Origin: Nymphaea colorata
Taxonomy: Eukaryota > Streptophyta > Magnoliopsida > Nymphaeales > Nymphaeaceae
Direction: 5' to 3'
DNA length: 64,000 bases
NCBI RefSeq assembly: GCF_008831285.2
Contig: NC_045139.1
Coordinates: forward strand, 21,682,412 to 21,746,411
Shown here one piece after another: positions 26,876 to 34,489 of this stretch. Every line of letters begins with the position of its first letter. Position 1 is the first letter of the stretch. A program made the translations under genes and the position numbers. A model generated the notes under the pieces. The model was given only the letters and a program-made list of their open reading frames with translations. It searched no databases and was not told the origin of the DNA.

Positions 26876-29800
26876 CTGCACATGGGTTAAGGGAGAGTGG
26901 GAGATAGGGTTTTTGGAATGAGAAGGTTTAAATATAAAGAGTCAACCTTTCCACCCTTTAAAAGCCTTATAAAATTTCTTTAACTGTACTTAGATGACAA
27001 AAATAGATTCAAATTTTTAAGAAGCTCACCCATATAGAAACAACTTTTATTTCTTTAAACTTTTCTTAAAGAGGCAAAGTGAGTAGAAAAGTTTCTTATT
27101 GTTTAACCTTAGATTAGATTAGTTACTGTCATTTTTATCATTAGTGCAAAAGTGTAAAACATTATCTTTATCATCTAGTCTAGTTATTGTTATGTTTTCT
27201 TATTATTTTTTCTTTAATTTTATTTTAGGATTTTATTTTAATTTTTTTCAACTGCCAACATTTTCCTGAAATTTTTGCTGAAAAATACCTGGCAATAATC
27301 TCACCATTAAAAACCCGAGTACAATATTTGTGGCTATAATCACATATTGATTTTTTACAATTTTTCTCTCTCAATCCTACAATTTAGGATATTCCAAGAT
27401 ATATATATATATATATATATATGTATAATGTACATATATAAGCCTGAGTTGACCGAAAACAGGTGGGCCGGTGGCTAGGAAGGCCATATATATATTGTGT
27501 ATGTGCATACAGGTTCTCCAAAAACATTGAAAATTTCTCCTAGAGTGGCTCCATCAACTGAAACACTTAGAGGAGCTTCCATGTCAATTGGTTCCATTCC
27601 TCTCGTTTTAATTATTGCTATACTTGACAAGAAATTTGCTGAATTGTAGTGTGTAAATCCTTATCTATAAATTGTTTAAAATAGTTGACAACCTGACACA
27701 GAAGCTATATACAGTAGTTGATCAATGATATGCCCCAAATTGCATGATGACGTAGATACATTGATTGGTATATCATCAACCAATATTTATTGAATGTGAA
27801 AGAGAGTTAGTGTACCATTTCCTATTTTACCATTTTGAATTCCATTTTCGAAGTTGAAGGACCTATTCATTAGAATTAGATCATTAATACATTAAATAGA
27901 TTTTTTATGCACCCTTATGTGATATATTGGATTGGGATATGGTATCAGATCAATCCATATTTATTGAATACCTCTACTAGTTACTAGAAATATCGCTATT
28001 TTGGGTTGTCAATCTCCTATAATTTATGGTAATTTTGTCTTACCTTTTTGCAATCTAGATAACTGATGTTATAAAGAATCAACACTTAGATTCTCATTAT
28101 AATGCATAAACAAGGTTTTGAAAATCGATGGCCCAGAAATTTTCACAATATCCTAGCTGCAAAAATCATTTAATCTTGGAGGCATCTTTTAGGTCTGTAA
28201 ATTACTGAAAATTGAGAAAGCATTTTTATTTTTTATTTTTCTCTACTTAATGAGATATATTATTAAGTTGAACTTGACATAACAACCTTCGAGTACATGG
28301 ACTCATGTAGGACTGGTTAATGCACATGTTGGCCGATGCTCTAATTTAATTGGTCTTGTAAAGAAGTTTTAGGCCTGGAAATCTAAATCATAACCACAAA
28401 TATTTCCAACACTTCAATGACATCCCAATGTTGTCGCCATTTTGAAGCTATCAGGTAATATCAGCAAAATATCCAGAATAACACCAAAACTGAAAATGCA
28501 GCCTTATATCACAAGATTGTCCTGAGATATTACTACGAATTTTCTTTTGCTAAAGTCTATTATTTCATGTTTTTAAGCACGTAATTTTAAATTCCTTACT
28601 TTTTCAACAAGTTTTTATTACTTGTTTCTTTATCTTCTGCAAGAAAGATATTAGACAATTTATTATCTCATAATTTTTCTTTTATATTTTATTTTTGAGT
28701 TCTAAAACTCCTAATATTTTCTGGAGAAAGTCCAAATCTTGAACAGAATCCCTGAAGAAAGCCTTGCCAAGAAATTGTGAAGAAAGATGTTGGTGACTAT
28801 CTAAATGAAGTGCTAGTTGGGTCCTAGGCAAGATTTACAGGCCCAGTTGGATAAAAAATGTTTAAAAAATAATTTTAAGATAAACAGTGTAGCACTAACT
28901 TGAAAACAATCGGAATACTCGAATGCTTTTAAAACTTTGGAAAATAAAAAGGAAAAAGGCTCCAATGTTCGCAGTTAGGCATCAGATTAGAGACATCTTT
29001 GCCCTCATCGCTGGGAATCCTGCAATTGGCATCTCCAGCTTTAGTTTACAGTTACGCCATTATTTTGTCCCATTTTTAAATTTTTTTTTGGCCGGCCAGA
29101 GAAGTATGTTATGATGTATTTTCTTGGCAGGCGAATTGTGATCAAATTGCTGGTGACGTATTTGGAAAGAAATCATAGCAAAGAGGTGACTATTCTTTCC
29201 TGGATGCTTTTTTTGTATAATTTGTTTATTCAAAACCAGCTGACAAGTTAGCGATATCTAGGTTTTGGATCTTATGGTTCGGATGCTGGGATTCTCTGAT
29301 GAGGATAAGAAGAGAATAGGCTTTCTGCTTGCTGGTGGAAAAGGTGTTGCTCGAGGTGTATGGGGTCTACCTGGGCGCCTTGTTGGAGGTATTTTAGGTG
29401 GGAATTCTGCAGCACCAGCACATGTCTCATCAGATAATCAGGTCAACTTTTATGTCACGCCATTTTAATGCTAATTAGTTTATTTGTGCTTCTCTTTATC
29501 CAATAACTGTACATGTCATGGTATGAATTAGAAGACAATCCTTCTCAAATTCAATTTGGAGTTTATTGGAATTACGAAATTGGATTTACCTGCAGAAGGT
29601 TCATTTGAACTTAGAGAAGTGACAGACCTGAACCTGCTTGTTAAGTTATTTGTCTGGAAGATCTTCCCTCAAACTTACGAATTGCTTAACAATTGAACTA
29701 TGAATATCAAAATTGAAATATCTTAAAATTGGTTGAAAGAATTTCACCTAGAGTCCTGTAGAGGAGGTATTTATAATTGTCTCTCTACTGATTGCATTAC

Positions 29801-30746
29801 AGAATTTTAAGTATGCAGGACTATATCTTATACCCTCTTTCACTGAAAGTTCTGAAATACGTTTTTGGGAATCAATTTTTTTTGTTCATGTTTGGCAGTT
29901 GGTTCTCTTATTGCGCTGCACATATGAAAATGTTGGGGCTGGATCTTCTTGTGGCATGATAAATCCAACCCTGTTTCTGTATAGGCCCTGAGATAGTCCC
30001 ACCTTTCTGTGATTCTAAGCTTGTCTTCTATTTTGTGACTCGTACCTAGAATCTCTGGTGATGGCATATTTATTTGGGTGCATTTTAACAATAAATGAAA
30101 GAATAAACTAGTACATCCTGTTGTTGGATGATATTTTCAGACAATTGCTTCACTACTACTGACCCATGTATTAGAAGAGAAATGGGGTAGTTCCAGTTTA
30201 AGATTTTGCTATTTCTGGCTGTATGATGCCACTCTTACCTATTTAGCTCTCGTAGTCGCACCTCCCCATATCCTATTCTTATGTTAGTTCATGGGATATT
30301 TGGAGATTGCAAAAGTAAGGCTGCAGTTCTGATTGCAATAAATGTTAACTGTTCCTGTGAGTTGCCAGGTGCCTGGCTAGTTGCAGCTGTATGCTCATCG
30401 TCACCATTACTTGAGTCATCTTATTTCGTGTACTGAGTTGATATTGACTCTTGAGTGTATATGATGGATTGAAGTGATATTGTATTTTGATAATAATGAG
30501 TAATTGCATAATTTGATTACGTTGTACCTTTTCCCTTAAGTACTGACCTAAGTGAATCAATAGAGGAATCTTTACACCATATCAGCTGTTCTCCAGTCAT
30601 TTGCAGATCTCTGGGTTGACTTCCTTCTTAAAGAAACTCAAGAACGGGGGGGAAGGGCCACAGAAGAAGCTGGTACAGGTTCAGAAGGCTCTCGACAAAG
30701 TTTCGGAGTTCAGACCGCTAAATACAACAGCCTGAGACCCCTGTGA
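3980..30746 (+). CDS. Golgin candidate 3/4-like protein (GRAB-domain Golgi coiled-coil tether), 14 exons
   Basis: Predicted exons: 3980-4180, 8776-8874, 13294-13422, 13847-13981, 14352-14499, 14584-14648, 14913-15068, 16231-16374, 16724-17020, 17107-17172, 23669-23871, 29131-29185, 29262-29441, 30597-30746 (TGA at 30744). They total 2028 nt, or 675 aa. All introns are GT-AG and every junction keeps frame. The protein opens with [16 protein letters not shown], followed by an acidic patch. It is then almost wholly heptad-rich coiled coil, and the C-terminal third contains [42 protein letters not shown] and [10 protein letters not shown]-type blocks. From family knowledge this matches Arabidopsis GC3/GDAP1 and GC4, peripheral Golgi tethers that bind ARF1-GTP through a GRIP-related ARF-binding domain; those are slightly longer (just over 700 aa). 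Introns 1, 2, 10 and 11 exceed 4 kb because of transposable elements. The exon 6/7 junction is the least certain, because its acceptor must be the second AG in GCAGAG. Confidence 0.9.
4181..5130. other. Intron 1, 5' part
   Basis: Non-coding. From about 4980 the sequence (TTTTATTTGTTGTAAATC and on, to GCCGTATTATAC) matches the second half of the repeat at 22823-23222. A copy or fragment of that small-element family therefore abuts the triplicated unit. No exon was recognised between 4181 and 4980. Confidence 0.5.
5144..7288. repeat. Three tandem copies of a ~0.7 kb unit in intron 1
   Basis: Copies begin at the same word (AAAGACTTTGCCGTTTAAA) at 5144, 5848 and 6559, so the periods are 704 and 711 bp; copy 3 ends near 7288. 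Long stretches are letter-for-letter identical. The visible differences are (AT)n(GT)n tract lengths (about 5730-5776, 6405-6487 and 7144-7218), a deletion of about 29 bp in copy 2 near 6197, and scattered single-base changes. The near identity implies recent unequal crossing-over or local duplication. Each copy also holds the same short open frame starting [14 protein letters not shown], which is a repeat by-product and not a gene. Confidence 0.95.
7289..7585. repeat. Shorter local duplication carrying an (AT)n tract
   Basis: A block beginning AAAAAAAGATGAGGGAGAAA occurs at about 7290 and again, slightly diverged, at about 7498. The copies are separated by an (AT)n tract at about 7376-7428 and by the same CATGTAACATAAAAAAGGG flank that ends each unit of the adjacent 0.7 kb array. 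It looks like a further, older copy-number change at the edge of that array. Confidence 0.75.
7586..8775. other. Intron 1, 3' part
   Basis: Non-coding. There are two GA-rich tracts near 8113-8133 and 8165-8185, each following a similar AGGGTTAGAGAGAG or AGGGTAGAGAGAG word, which suggests a short duplication. The final 60 bp before exon 2 are pyrimidine-rich and end in CCTAG. I see nothing gene-like. Confidence 0.45.
8776..8874 (+). CDS. Golgin exon 2
   Basis: This exon has 33 codons in phase 0 on both sides (acceptor CCTAG, donor GAG|GTTCAA). It encodes [19 protein letters not shown] followed by [10 protein letters not shown], the block in GC3/GC4 that starts the long coiled coil. It stands alone between two introns of about 4.5 kb, so it is easily missed by gene finders. 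Confidence 0.85.
10635..10962. mobile_element. Small insertion splitting the copia RT in intron 2
   Basis: Copia RT similarity stops after [10 protein letters not shown] and resumes at [15 protein letters not shown] some 330 bp later. The interrupting DNA has a left end reading GTGTCGACATGCGACACGGG. Its right end, reverse-complemented, contains GCTCGTGCATACGGGTATGG. The ends are thus loosely inverted, as in a small non-autonomous DNA element. Exact ends and target duplication are not resolved. Confidence 0.45.
11769..11857. repeat. ~45-bp tandem duplication within the copia RNase H relic
   Basis: The word GGTCAAAAGTTAGTATCATG with its following AGTAGTAAGAAGCAAAAG occurs twice back to back. 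This is a small replication-slippage type duplication inside the dead element. Confidence 0.85.
12290..12800 (-). mobile_element. Possible LTR edge and primer-binding site of an antisense copia element
   Basis: Read on the - strand, the sequence around 12516-12535 is CTAACATGATATCAGAGC. This resembles a copia LTR end (AACA) followed by the initiator-Met tRNA primer site (TGGTATCAGAGC with one change). The LTR would extend from about 12528 upward. No partner LTR was found, so this is a fragment at best. The rest of intron 2 up to 13293 shows a short repeated segment (ACATAATAAATGATTATTCC at about 12842 and 12930) and no gene. Confidence 0.4.
13294..17172 (+). CDS. Golgin exons 3-10, compact central coiled-coil cluster
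   Basis: Eight exons (coordinates in the gene entry) lie in 3.9 kb with introns of 84-1162 bp. They encode continuous coiled coil rich in Glu, Lys, Leu and Gln, with few Pro or Gly, including [16 protein letters not shown] and [17 protein letters not shown]. Exons 5 and 6 share a split codon (phase 1); the other junctions in this cluster are phase 0. Exon 10 (17107-17172, 22 codons) begins [13 protein letters not shown], a position conserved in the Arabidopsis relatives. Confidence 0.85.
13960..14117 (+). repeat. 68-bp duplication spanning the exon 4 splice donor, plus a partial third copy
   Basis: The segment from GCATGATGAATTTCAATTGA through the donor GAAG|GTAGAAC to TTTAATTCTA (13960-14027) is repeated from 14028 with a few substitutions. 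A partial third copy, TGACGAGCTATTGCTTTATT, follows at 14087. The intron thus carries a second, identical donor context at about 14049. Using it would add 68 nt and bring an in-frame TGA, so the first donor is taken as the productive one. Confidence 0.9.
15069..16230. other. Intron 7
   Basis: Non-coding, 1162 bp. Positions about 15430-15720 look like a small inserted repeat (an AAGGGCCGAGCC start and a purine-rich run near 15607-15630), but I could not define its ends. The remainder is ordinary AT-rich intron. Confidence 0.45.
17701..18665. mobile_element. 965-bp TIR element in intron 10 with gene-like GC-rich interior
   Basis: The left end is GGGGCCGTTTGATG. The right end is CATCAAACGGGCCC, which is GGGCCCGTTTGATG when reversed. 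The flanks share TAC directly on both sides, a possible 3-bp target duplication. Positions about 17930-18590 are clearly more GC-rich than the surrounding intron and hold open frames on both strands. One + strand frame at 18484 starts [16 protein letters not shown] and is Arg/Ser/Leu-rich without acids, as mitochondrial presequences are. No transposase is visible. The interior may be captured gene DNA of unknown origin. A 63-bp relative with similar ends lies at 32252. Confidence 0.65.
18666..19075. repeat. AT-rich repeat with ACGCGTTTTT-type words between two elements
   Basis: The stretch is rich in AAAAACACG and CGCGTTTTTTTG words and in TATTATACGCC / TATTATACC, which recur at 22823-23222 and 26189-26522. 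It is probably a diverged member of that small-element family. No gene. Confidence 0.5.
19076..19332 (-). repeat. LTR (3' LTR of the antisense gypsy element)
   Basis: This is homologous to 22461-22720, with substitutions scattered throughout, so the insertion is not recent. In + sense it reads TGTCTACAG to CCTAACA. The outer boundary is uncertain by a few bases because similarity continues into a TAGAC word on both sides. The bases AATTTT lie outside both ends and may be the target duplication. Confidence 0.75.
22457..22720 (-). repeat. LTR (5' LTR of the antisense gypsy element)
   Basis: Partner of the copy at 19076-19332. It adjoins, on the - strand, a leader and the gag start (an ATG near 22435 followed by VADKVT). 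The canonical TG at the outer end has mutated to TA (CCCTAATA in + sense). Confidence 0.75.
22823..23222. mobile_element. ~400-bp non-autonomous TIR element (CATAGYCACAAATA-end family)
   Basis: The left end reads CATAGTCATAGAAAACG. The right end, reverse-complemented, reads TATAGTCACAAATAACG. The interior is poly-A/T with ACGCGTTTTTTTC words and the block GCCGTATTATACCCAAG. That block recurs at about 5126-5140, next to the triplicated intron 1 unit. The interior has no coding potential, consistent with a MITE. Confidence 0.55.
23223..23668. other. Intron 10, 3' end
   Basis: Ordinary AT-rich intron with a pyrimidine-rich run (TTTTTCCTTTTTCGTCACAG) before exon 11. Nothing else recognised. Confidence 0.5.
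23669..23871 (+). CDS. Golgin exon 11, start of the GRAB region
   Basis: The exon runs from CACAG|GAAGCC to GACAG|GTTAGT (203 nt, ends in phase 2). It encodes the end of the coiled coil and the highly conserved [17 protein letters not shown] block. In GC3/GC4 this block immediately precedes the GRIP-related ARF-binding helices. The split Arg codon is completed by exon 12. Confidence 0.88.
23872..25487. other. Intron 11, 5' part
   Basis: No gene or element with clear ends was seen. There is a GA-rich tract at about 24325-24347. Confidence 0.45.
25488..25915. mobile_element. 428-bp MITE-like element with perfect 17-bp TIRs
   Basis: The element begins CCATAGCCACAAATATC and ends with its exact reverse complement. 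ATTGAAC is found at both edges (25482-25488 and 25918-25924), suggesting a target duplication that partly overlaps the left end. The interior is AT-rich with oligo-T and oligo-G runs and no open frame of note. The ends resemble those at 22823-23222 and 26189-26522. Confidence 0.75.
26189..26522. mobile_element. ~335-bp diverged relative of the CATAGYCACAAATA-end family
   Basis: The left edge GTCATAGAAAATGCG is like the start of the 22823 element. The right part (CCTACCGTTTGATACTCAAA, then TGTGTGGCAATG) is like its end, with substitutions. No coding potential. Confidence 0.45.
26780..26874. repeat. Compound microsatellite (AT)n(AG)n
   Basis: About 62 bp of AT dinucleotides are followed by about 30 bp of AG dinucleotides. 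It lies in intron 11 and is likely length-polymorphic. Confidence 0.95.
26875..29130. other. Intron 11, 3' part
   Basis: Non-coding. An edge of the CCACAAATATT-type repeats is seen near 27326-27350 (ATATTTGTGGCTATAATCA) and near 28388-28412 (TAAATCATAACCACAAATAT). These could be the ends of further small elements. There is a short (AT)n run at about 27400-27422. The GGCCGGCC-containing, T-rich run just before exon 12 is the only local composition change. Confidence 0.45.
29131..30746 (+). CDS. Golgin exons 12-14, GRAB domain and C-terminus
   Basis: Exon 12 (29131-29185) and exon 13 (29262-29441) encode [18 protein letters not shown] and [20 protein letters not shown]. This is the GRAB domain that in the family binds ARF1-GTP and places the protein at the Golgi. 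Exon 13 continues into a Gly-rich linker ([20 protein letters not shown]). Exon 14 (30597-30746) encodes [18 protein letters not shown] and a variable tail, ending LRPL and a TGA stop. Confidence 0.88.
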
Positions 30747-31100
30747 CTGCATGTTCATCTAGAGAACTTCATCTGTCTCAGCATTTTGTCGCAGAATTCT
30801 CAACCATGCCTTGGACATTGTCGAGAACTTGAGTGTCTGAAAGTTCATACCAGTTTTCAAGTGTTTCTCCTAAACATCAGAGAAACAATTTTCTGTGTAT
30901 AAGGTAGAGGTTCTTTGTATCATTCAGCACAGATGAAGCCAATTTTTCAAAGGCTATTCTTGTATCTTTCTTTCGTCTTCCCAAACGTGCATCACGGTCA
31001 TTTAAATGTGTTTCTATCTGTATTATTCTTTGTTGTCTTCTCTGTTGCCCTGCTGCAGTTAATGTACTCAAGGAGGTGTAAATTCTAGAACGCATTTATT
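30747..31100 (+). other. Probable 3' untranslated region of the golgin gene
   Basis: This sequence directly follows the TGA and is U-rich on the sense strand. No canonical AATAAA is placed clearly, so the poly(A) site is unknown. The following ~150 bp lead into the antisense WD40 pseudogene. Confidence 0.45.
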
Positions 31101-31229
31101 CTTTTACTGGGCTAAAGGATCGGAGTGCGTATTGCTCTATAAGATCGTCGAAGTTTGAGTTTGCTTAAGTTGTACTGCCTCATTTTTTGAGATCTACCTG
31201 TTGTGCTAGGGTCTCAGCTATTTGTGGGA

Positions 31230-31546
31230 GTCATAGTTGGCAAACCTTGCCATCTTTTAGTGACCAAATATGTAAACATTTTTATCCAATGATCCACCGG
31301 CTAGATACTCCCCATTTGGACTAACTGCAACCAAGTATACAGGATCTCTGTCATTTGCAATTGAAATACCCAGTTAACCATCACATAACAACCACAGATT
31401 TGCACATCACATCGCATTCTAAAAACCAAAAGGAAGAAGGCTTTGAGAGTACTTACGTGCATTTAAGCTGTACAAAAGGCTACCTCTCTCTACATCCCAC
31501 AGGTTGATGGTAGAGTCAAAGCAGTAGAACCATCAAGAATTTATTA
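31230..31546 (-). pseudogene. Fragment of a HOS15/TBL1-like WD40-repeat gene, broken
   Basis: On the - strand, 31520-31457 encodes FDSTINLWDVERGSLLYSLN and is followed by a good donor (GCAC|GTAAGT). A second block, 31345-31258, encodes RDPVYLVAVSPNGEYLAGGS and LDKNVYI. These are two adjacent WD40 blades in the order found in plant HOS15 and animal TBL1, which are histone-deacetylase co-repressor components. It is broken. The acceptor before the second block has ATG where AG is expected, and one extra T shifts frame so that WSLKDGKV follows only in another frame, with stops soon after. No other blades were found nearby. Confidence 0.7.
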
Positions 31547-33136
31547 TCATGTTTTTGTCTTTAAACAGCCTTCTCAAATGACAAGGTGGCACCAATATAC
31601 AACTTGTCCAGAACCTCGTGATAAATAGAGTTACATCCATACCTTTTGTCTACTCAGAAGGCTAAAAAAGGAGCAAGTACAAAAGCTACAAAGAACAGTC
31701 GTTATGGTCCTTGACATGCTCTTGGGTCTCAATAGTTTGTCCTTCCAGCCAAGAGGATCTGAATAGCAATCTACAATCCTGTAACCTGAGTTAACAAACA
31801 AGATAAATGAGTCTACAAGCATAAAATTTCATTCATTATGATACTACAGGGACGAATCATTAAATCTAGTAGAAGAATGGAAACATGGAGCTTCCTGCTC
31901 CTTAACTTGACTAATAAAGTAAGTTCATAAGATCAATCTACTAATCTCAAGCAAGAACAAGTGGTCAAGAGAATATCTATATGTCAATAGGTAAACTTGC
32001 AGCAGCACTTCACATGTATCACAGGTTCAAAGGTTCGGAGGACCTCCTGATTACTATGCTATTAGTTATGTAAATTAGGCTTGAACTTATATATAAATAC
32101 CTCAAGAATCACACTTTTGGAAATATCAGTCACTTCAAGAAATAACACAAAGAGAAACCTCAAACTAGAGGTGAAAACTTGTATTTAATCTCAAATAATA
32201 CATAAAAACAGGACTCAAATCTCACACTAAGCAAGGGACCCAAGTCCCTTAGGGCCCGTTTGATGGGCTAGAATATTTTTCCAATTCCAGATTTCAAATC
32301 CATCAAACAGCCCCGTATTTATAAAAAAAAGAAAGGAAGGAGAAAAAGAAATAGCTGTTGGGCAGCTCCAACGGCTAGAAATCGTTGTTGTCACATCAAA
32401 CCTATAAGTGAATTGTGATGAGTAAACTTAATCTGAACTAAATAAAATTTAGAAACAAAAAAATGGCAATATAAGTGAATTGTGATGAGTAAACTTAATC
32501 TGAACTAAATAAAATTTAGAAACCACAAAACGGCAATAAGTTTGTCATATCCACTAACAAGAAGTCATATTGCAACCTAGAGTTAAGTTTGAAACTAATA
32601 TTTGGCCTAGTTTACACACACACTCAATTATCTCTAGATTCAAATCCTTTTCAAGTTGGCCTTCCTAGTGGAATTGCACTTATACGTGTTTCAAACAGTA
32701 CTTCAGTATGCCTATTAATACATTAAGAAGCAATACCCAAATAGCACGAATGTGCAATAACAGATTTTATCCCACCAACTACTTTTCTACCTTGACGTAG
32801 AGAACTAATTTTATAATGGAGATCTTTTTTCTAAGTTTATTTTAGAACACAAATGAACCTGAGTTTACCAACCTCACCAACTGGTTGCCACGAATGGATG
32901 TGACATCTTGTCATTTTGCTTTGTTATGCAGTATGCTTCCATGCTTGGCTGCAGTTTTCTTTCACTTTGAATTTTTGATTCTTTGCTTACGGCCATTAGA
33001 CAGTTGACTGGAACTAAAAATATGAACATGGAAGTCAAATGTAACCACAAGTTTACAAACAAAAAACAACTACCTCTGAAATCTATAATAATAAAATTGA
33101 CATAAAAATCTTTCAAAACTCAAACGTTTTGATGGT
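31547..33136. other. Intergenic DNA with a small TIR fold-back and a short direct repeat
   Basis: No gene recognised. A direct repeat of about 55 bp, AAGTGAATTGTGATGAGTAA and on, occurs at about 32404 and 32472. A 63-bp inverted-repeat sequence lies at 32252-32314 (entered separately). The rest is AT-rich and unremarkable. Confidence 0.45.
32252..32314. repeat. 63-bp fold-back with GGGCCCGTTTGATGG ends
   Basis: It begins GGGCCCGTTTGATGG and ends CCATCAAACAGCCCC, the reverse complement with two changes. The ends closely match those of the 965-bp element at 17701-18665. It is therefore probably a deletion derivative of the same family with almost no interior. Confidence 0.65.
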
Positions 33137-34480
33137 CCATCCTGCACCTTCCCATTTTTTATAACTTCAACTTTACTACTGGTCAAATTTGACACCGTAA
33201 TGCCACTTGGGACCACTAAAAAGAATTGCATACCCATGCACATGCTGCAATGTAAGTTTGACAAAACCAACAGATCAGATTGGTCCCAAAAATAAAGATC
33301 TTGGGAAATTAGTACAAAGTATTTCCACAAAATTTCCATAAAGTTAACATTAAAATTTTCATGAAGAATTTTTTTTTCCTGGCAATTGAAAGGATCAGCA
33401 ACTCCATATATCAGAAAACAAAGGTCTCTTGAAAACAGTAAGTCAAGACAAAAAGTTTTTCCTCATAGTATCATCAAAGACCAAAAGCAGAATTAAGACC
33501 ACATGCTCACATCAAATACAACAACCAAAACAAGGTAAAAACAGGACCATATTAACTGCGAAACTTAATGCAAGCAGTATCCAAATCAAATAAGAGCTAT
33601 TAAGAAAATGTACAAAGCCTAATCATAAACATATGACTGCAATCAGCCTTAACAATGACTAAACACTAAGTACTAAAAAAAAAAAAAAGCAATCCACTTT
33701 TGCCTCTTCTAGCAGTGTGGGTACAGTCCAATAGAAGAGAAAAATGCGAGATCTAGATATCCTTTGGAACCGTAGAAGATCAATAGGAGAAAAGGCAAGG
33801 CCTCCTCCCATCGTCATCCACAGAAGCAAGAACCAGCAATCAAAAGGATGTAGTTTGGTTTTTTGGGCTGCCCATCGTGGCCAAAAATGGTTATCCTAAA
33901 ACCATGGTTTTAGACGAAAAATGACCCACCCCAACAACAACACCAACACCCCCCCCCCCCCCCCCCCCACCACAATCCTGCACCTTCCTTTTTTTTTTTT
34001 TTTAATTTTAGCTTTTCCACTAGTCAAATTTCACACCGTAATGCCACTTCAGACCACTAAAAAATTGCATATCCCATGCACTTTCTGCAATGTAAGTTTG
34101 ACAAAATCAACAGATCAAATTGGTCCCAAAAATAAAAATTTTGAATTAGTACAAAGTATTTCTACAAAATTTCCATAAAATTAGCATTAAAACTTTCATG
34201 CAGGATTCTTTTTCCTAACAATTGAAAGGATTGACAACTCCATATAGCAGAAAACATAGATCTCTTGTAAACAGTGACTCAAGACAAAAACTTTTTCCTT
34301 ATAGTATCATCAAAGACCAAAAGCAAAATTCATGCCACATTCTTGCATCAAATACAACAACAAAAACAAGGTTAAAGCAAGATCATATTAACTGCGAAAC
34401 TTAATGCAAGCAGTATCCATATCAAATAAGAGCTATTAAGTAGAATGTACAAAGCCTAATCATGAACACAGGACTGCAAG
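33137..34480. repeat. Two diverged direct copies of a ~500-bp segment
   Basis: The segment from CCTGCACCTTCC to about 33650 recurs from 33975 to about 34477. Shared words include CACCGTAATGCCACTT, GCAATGTAAGTTTGACAAAA and TTAACTGCGAAACTTAATGC. Substitutions and small indels are frequent, so the duplication is old. The copies are separated by about 320 bp containing a C20 homopolymer at 33949-33968 and a GGCTGCCCATCGTGGCCAAA motif that recurs near 42052. The origin of the segment is unknown; no gene was recognised in it. Confidence 0.9.
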
Positions 34481-34489
34481 AAGGCATGA

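Noticed and set aside
33921-34178. Poly-Pro frame
   Set aside because: It is caused by the C20 homopolymer; no other coding signal.
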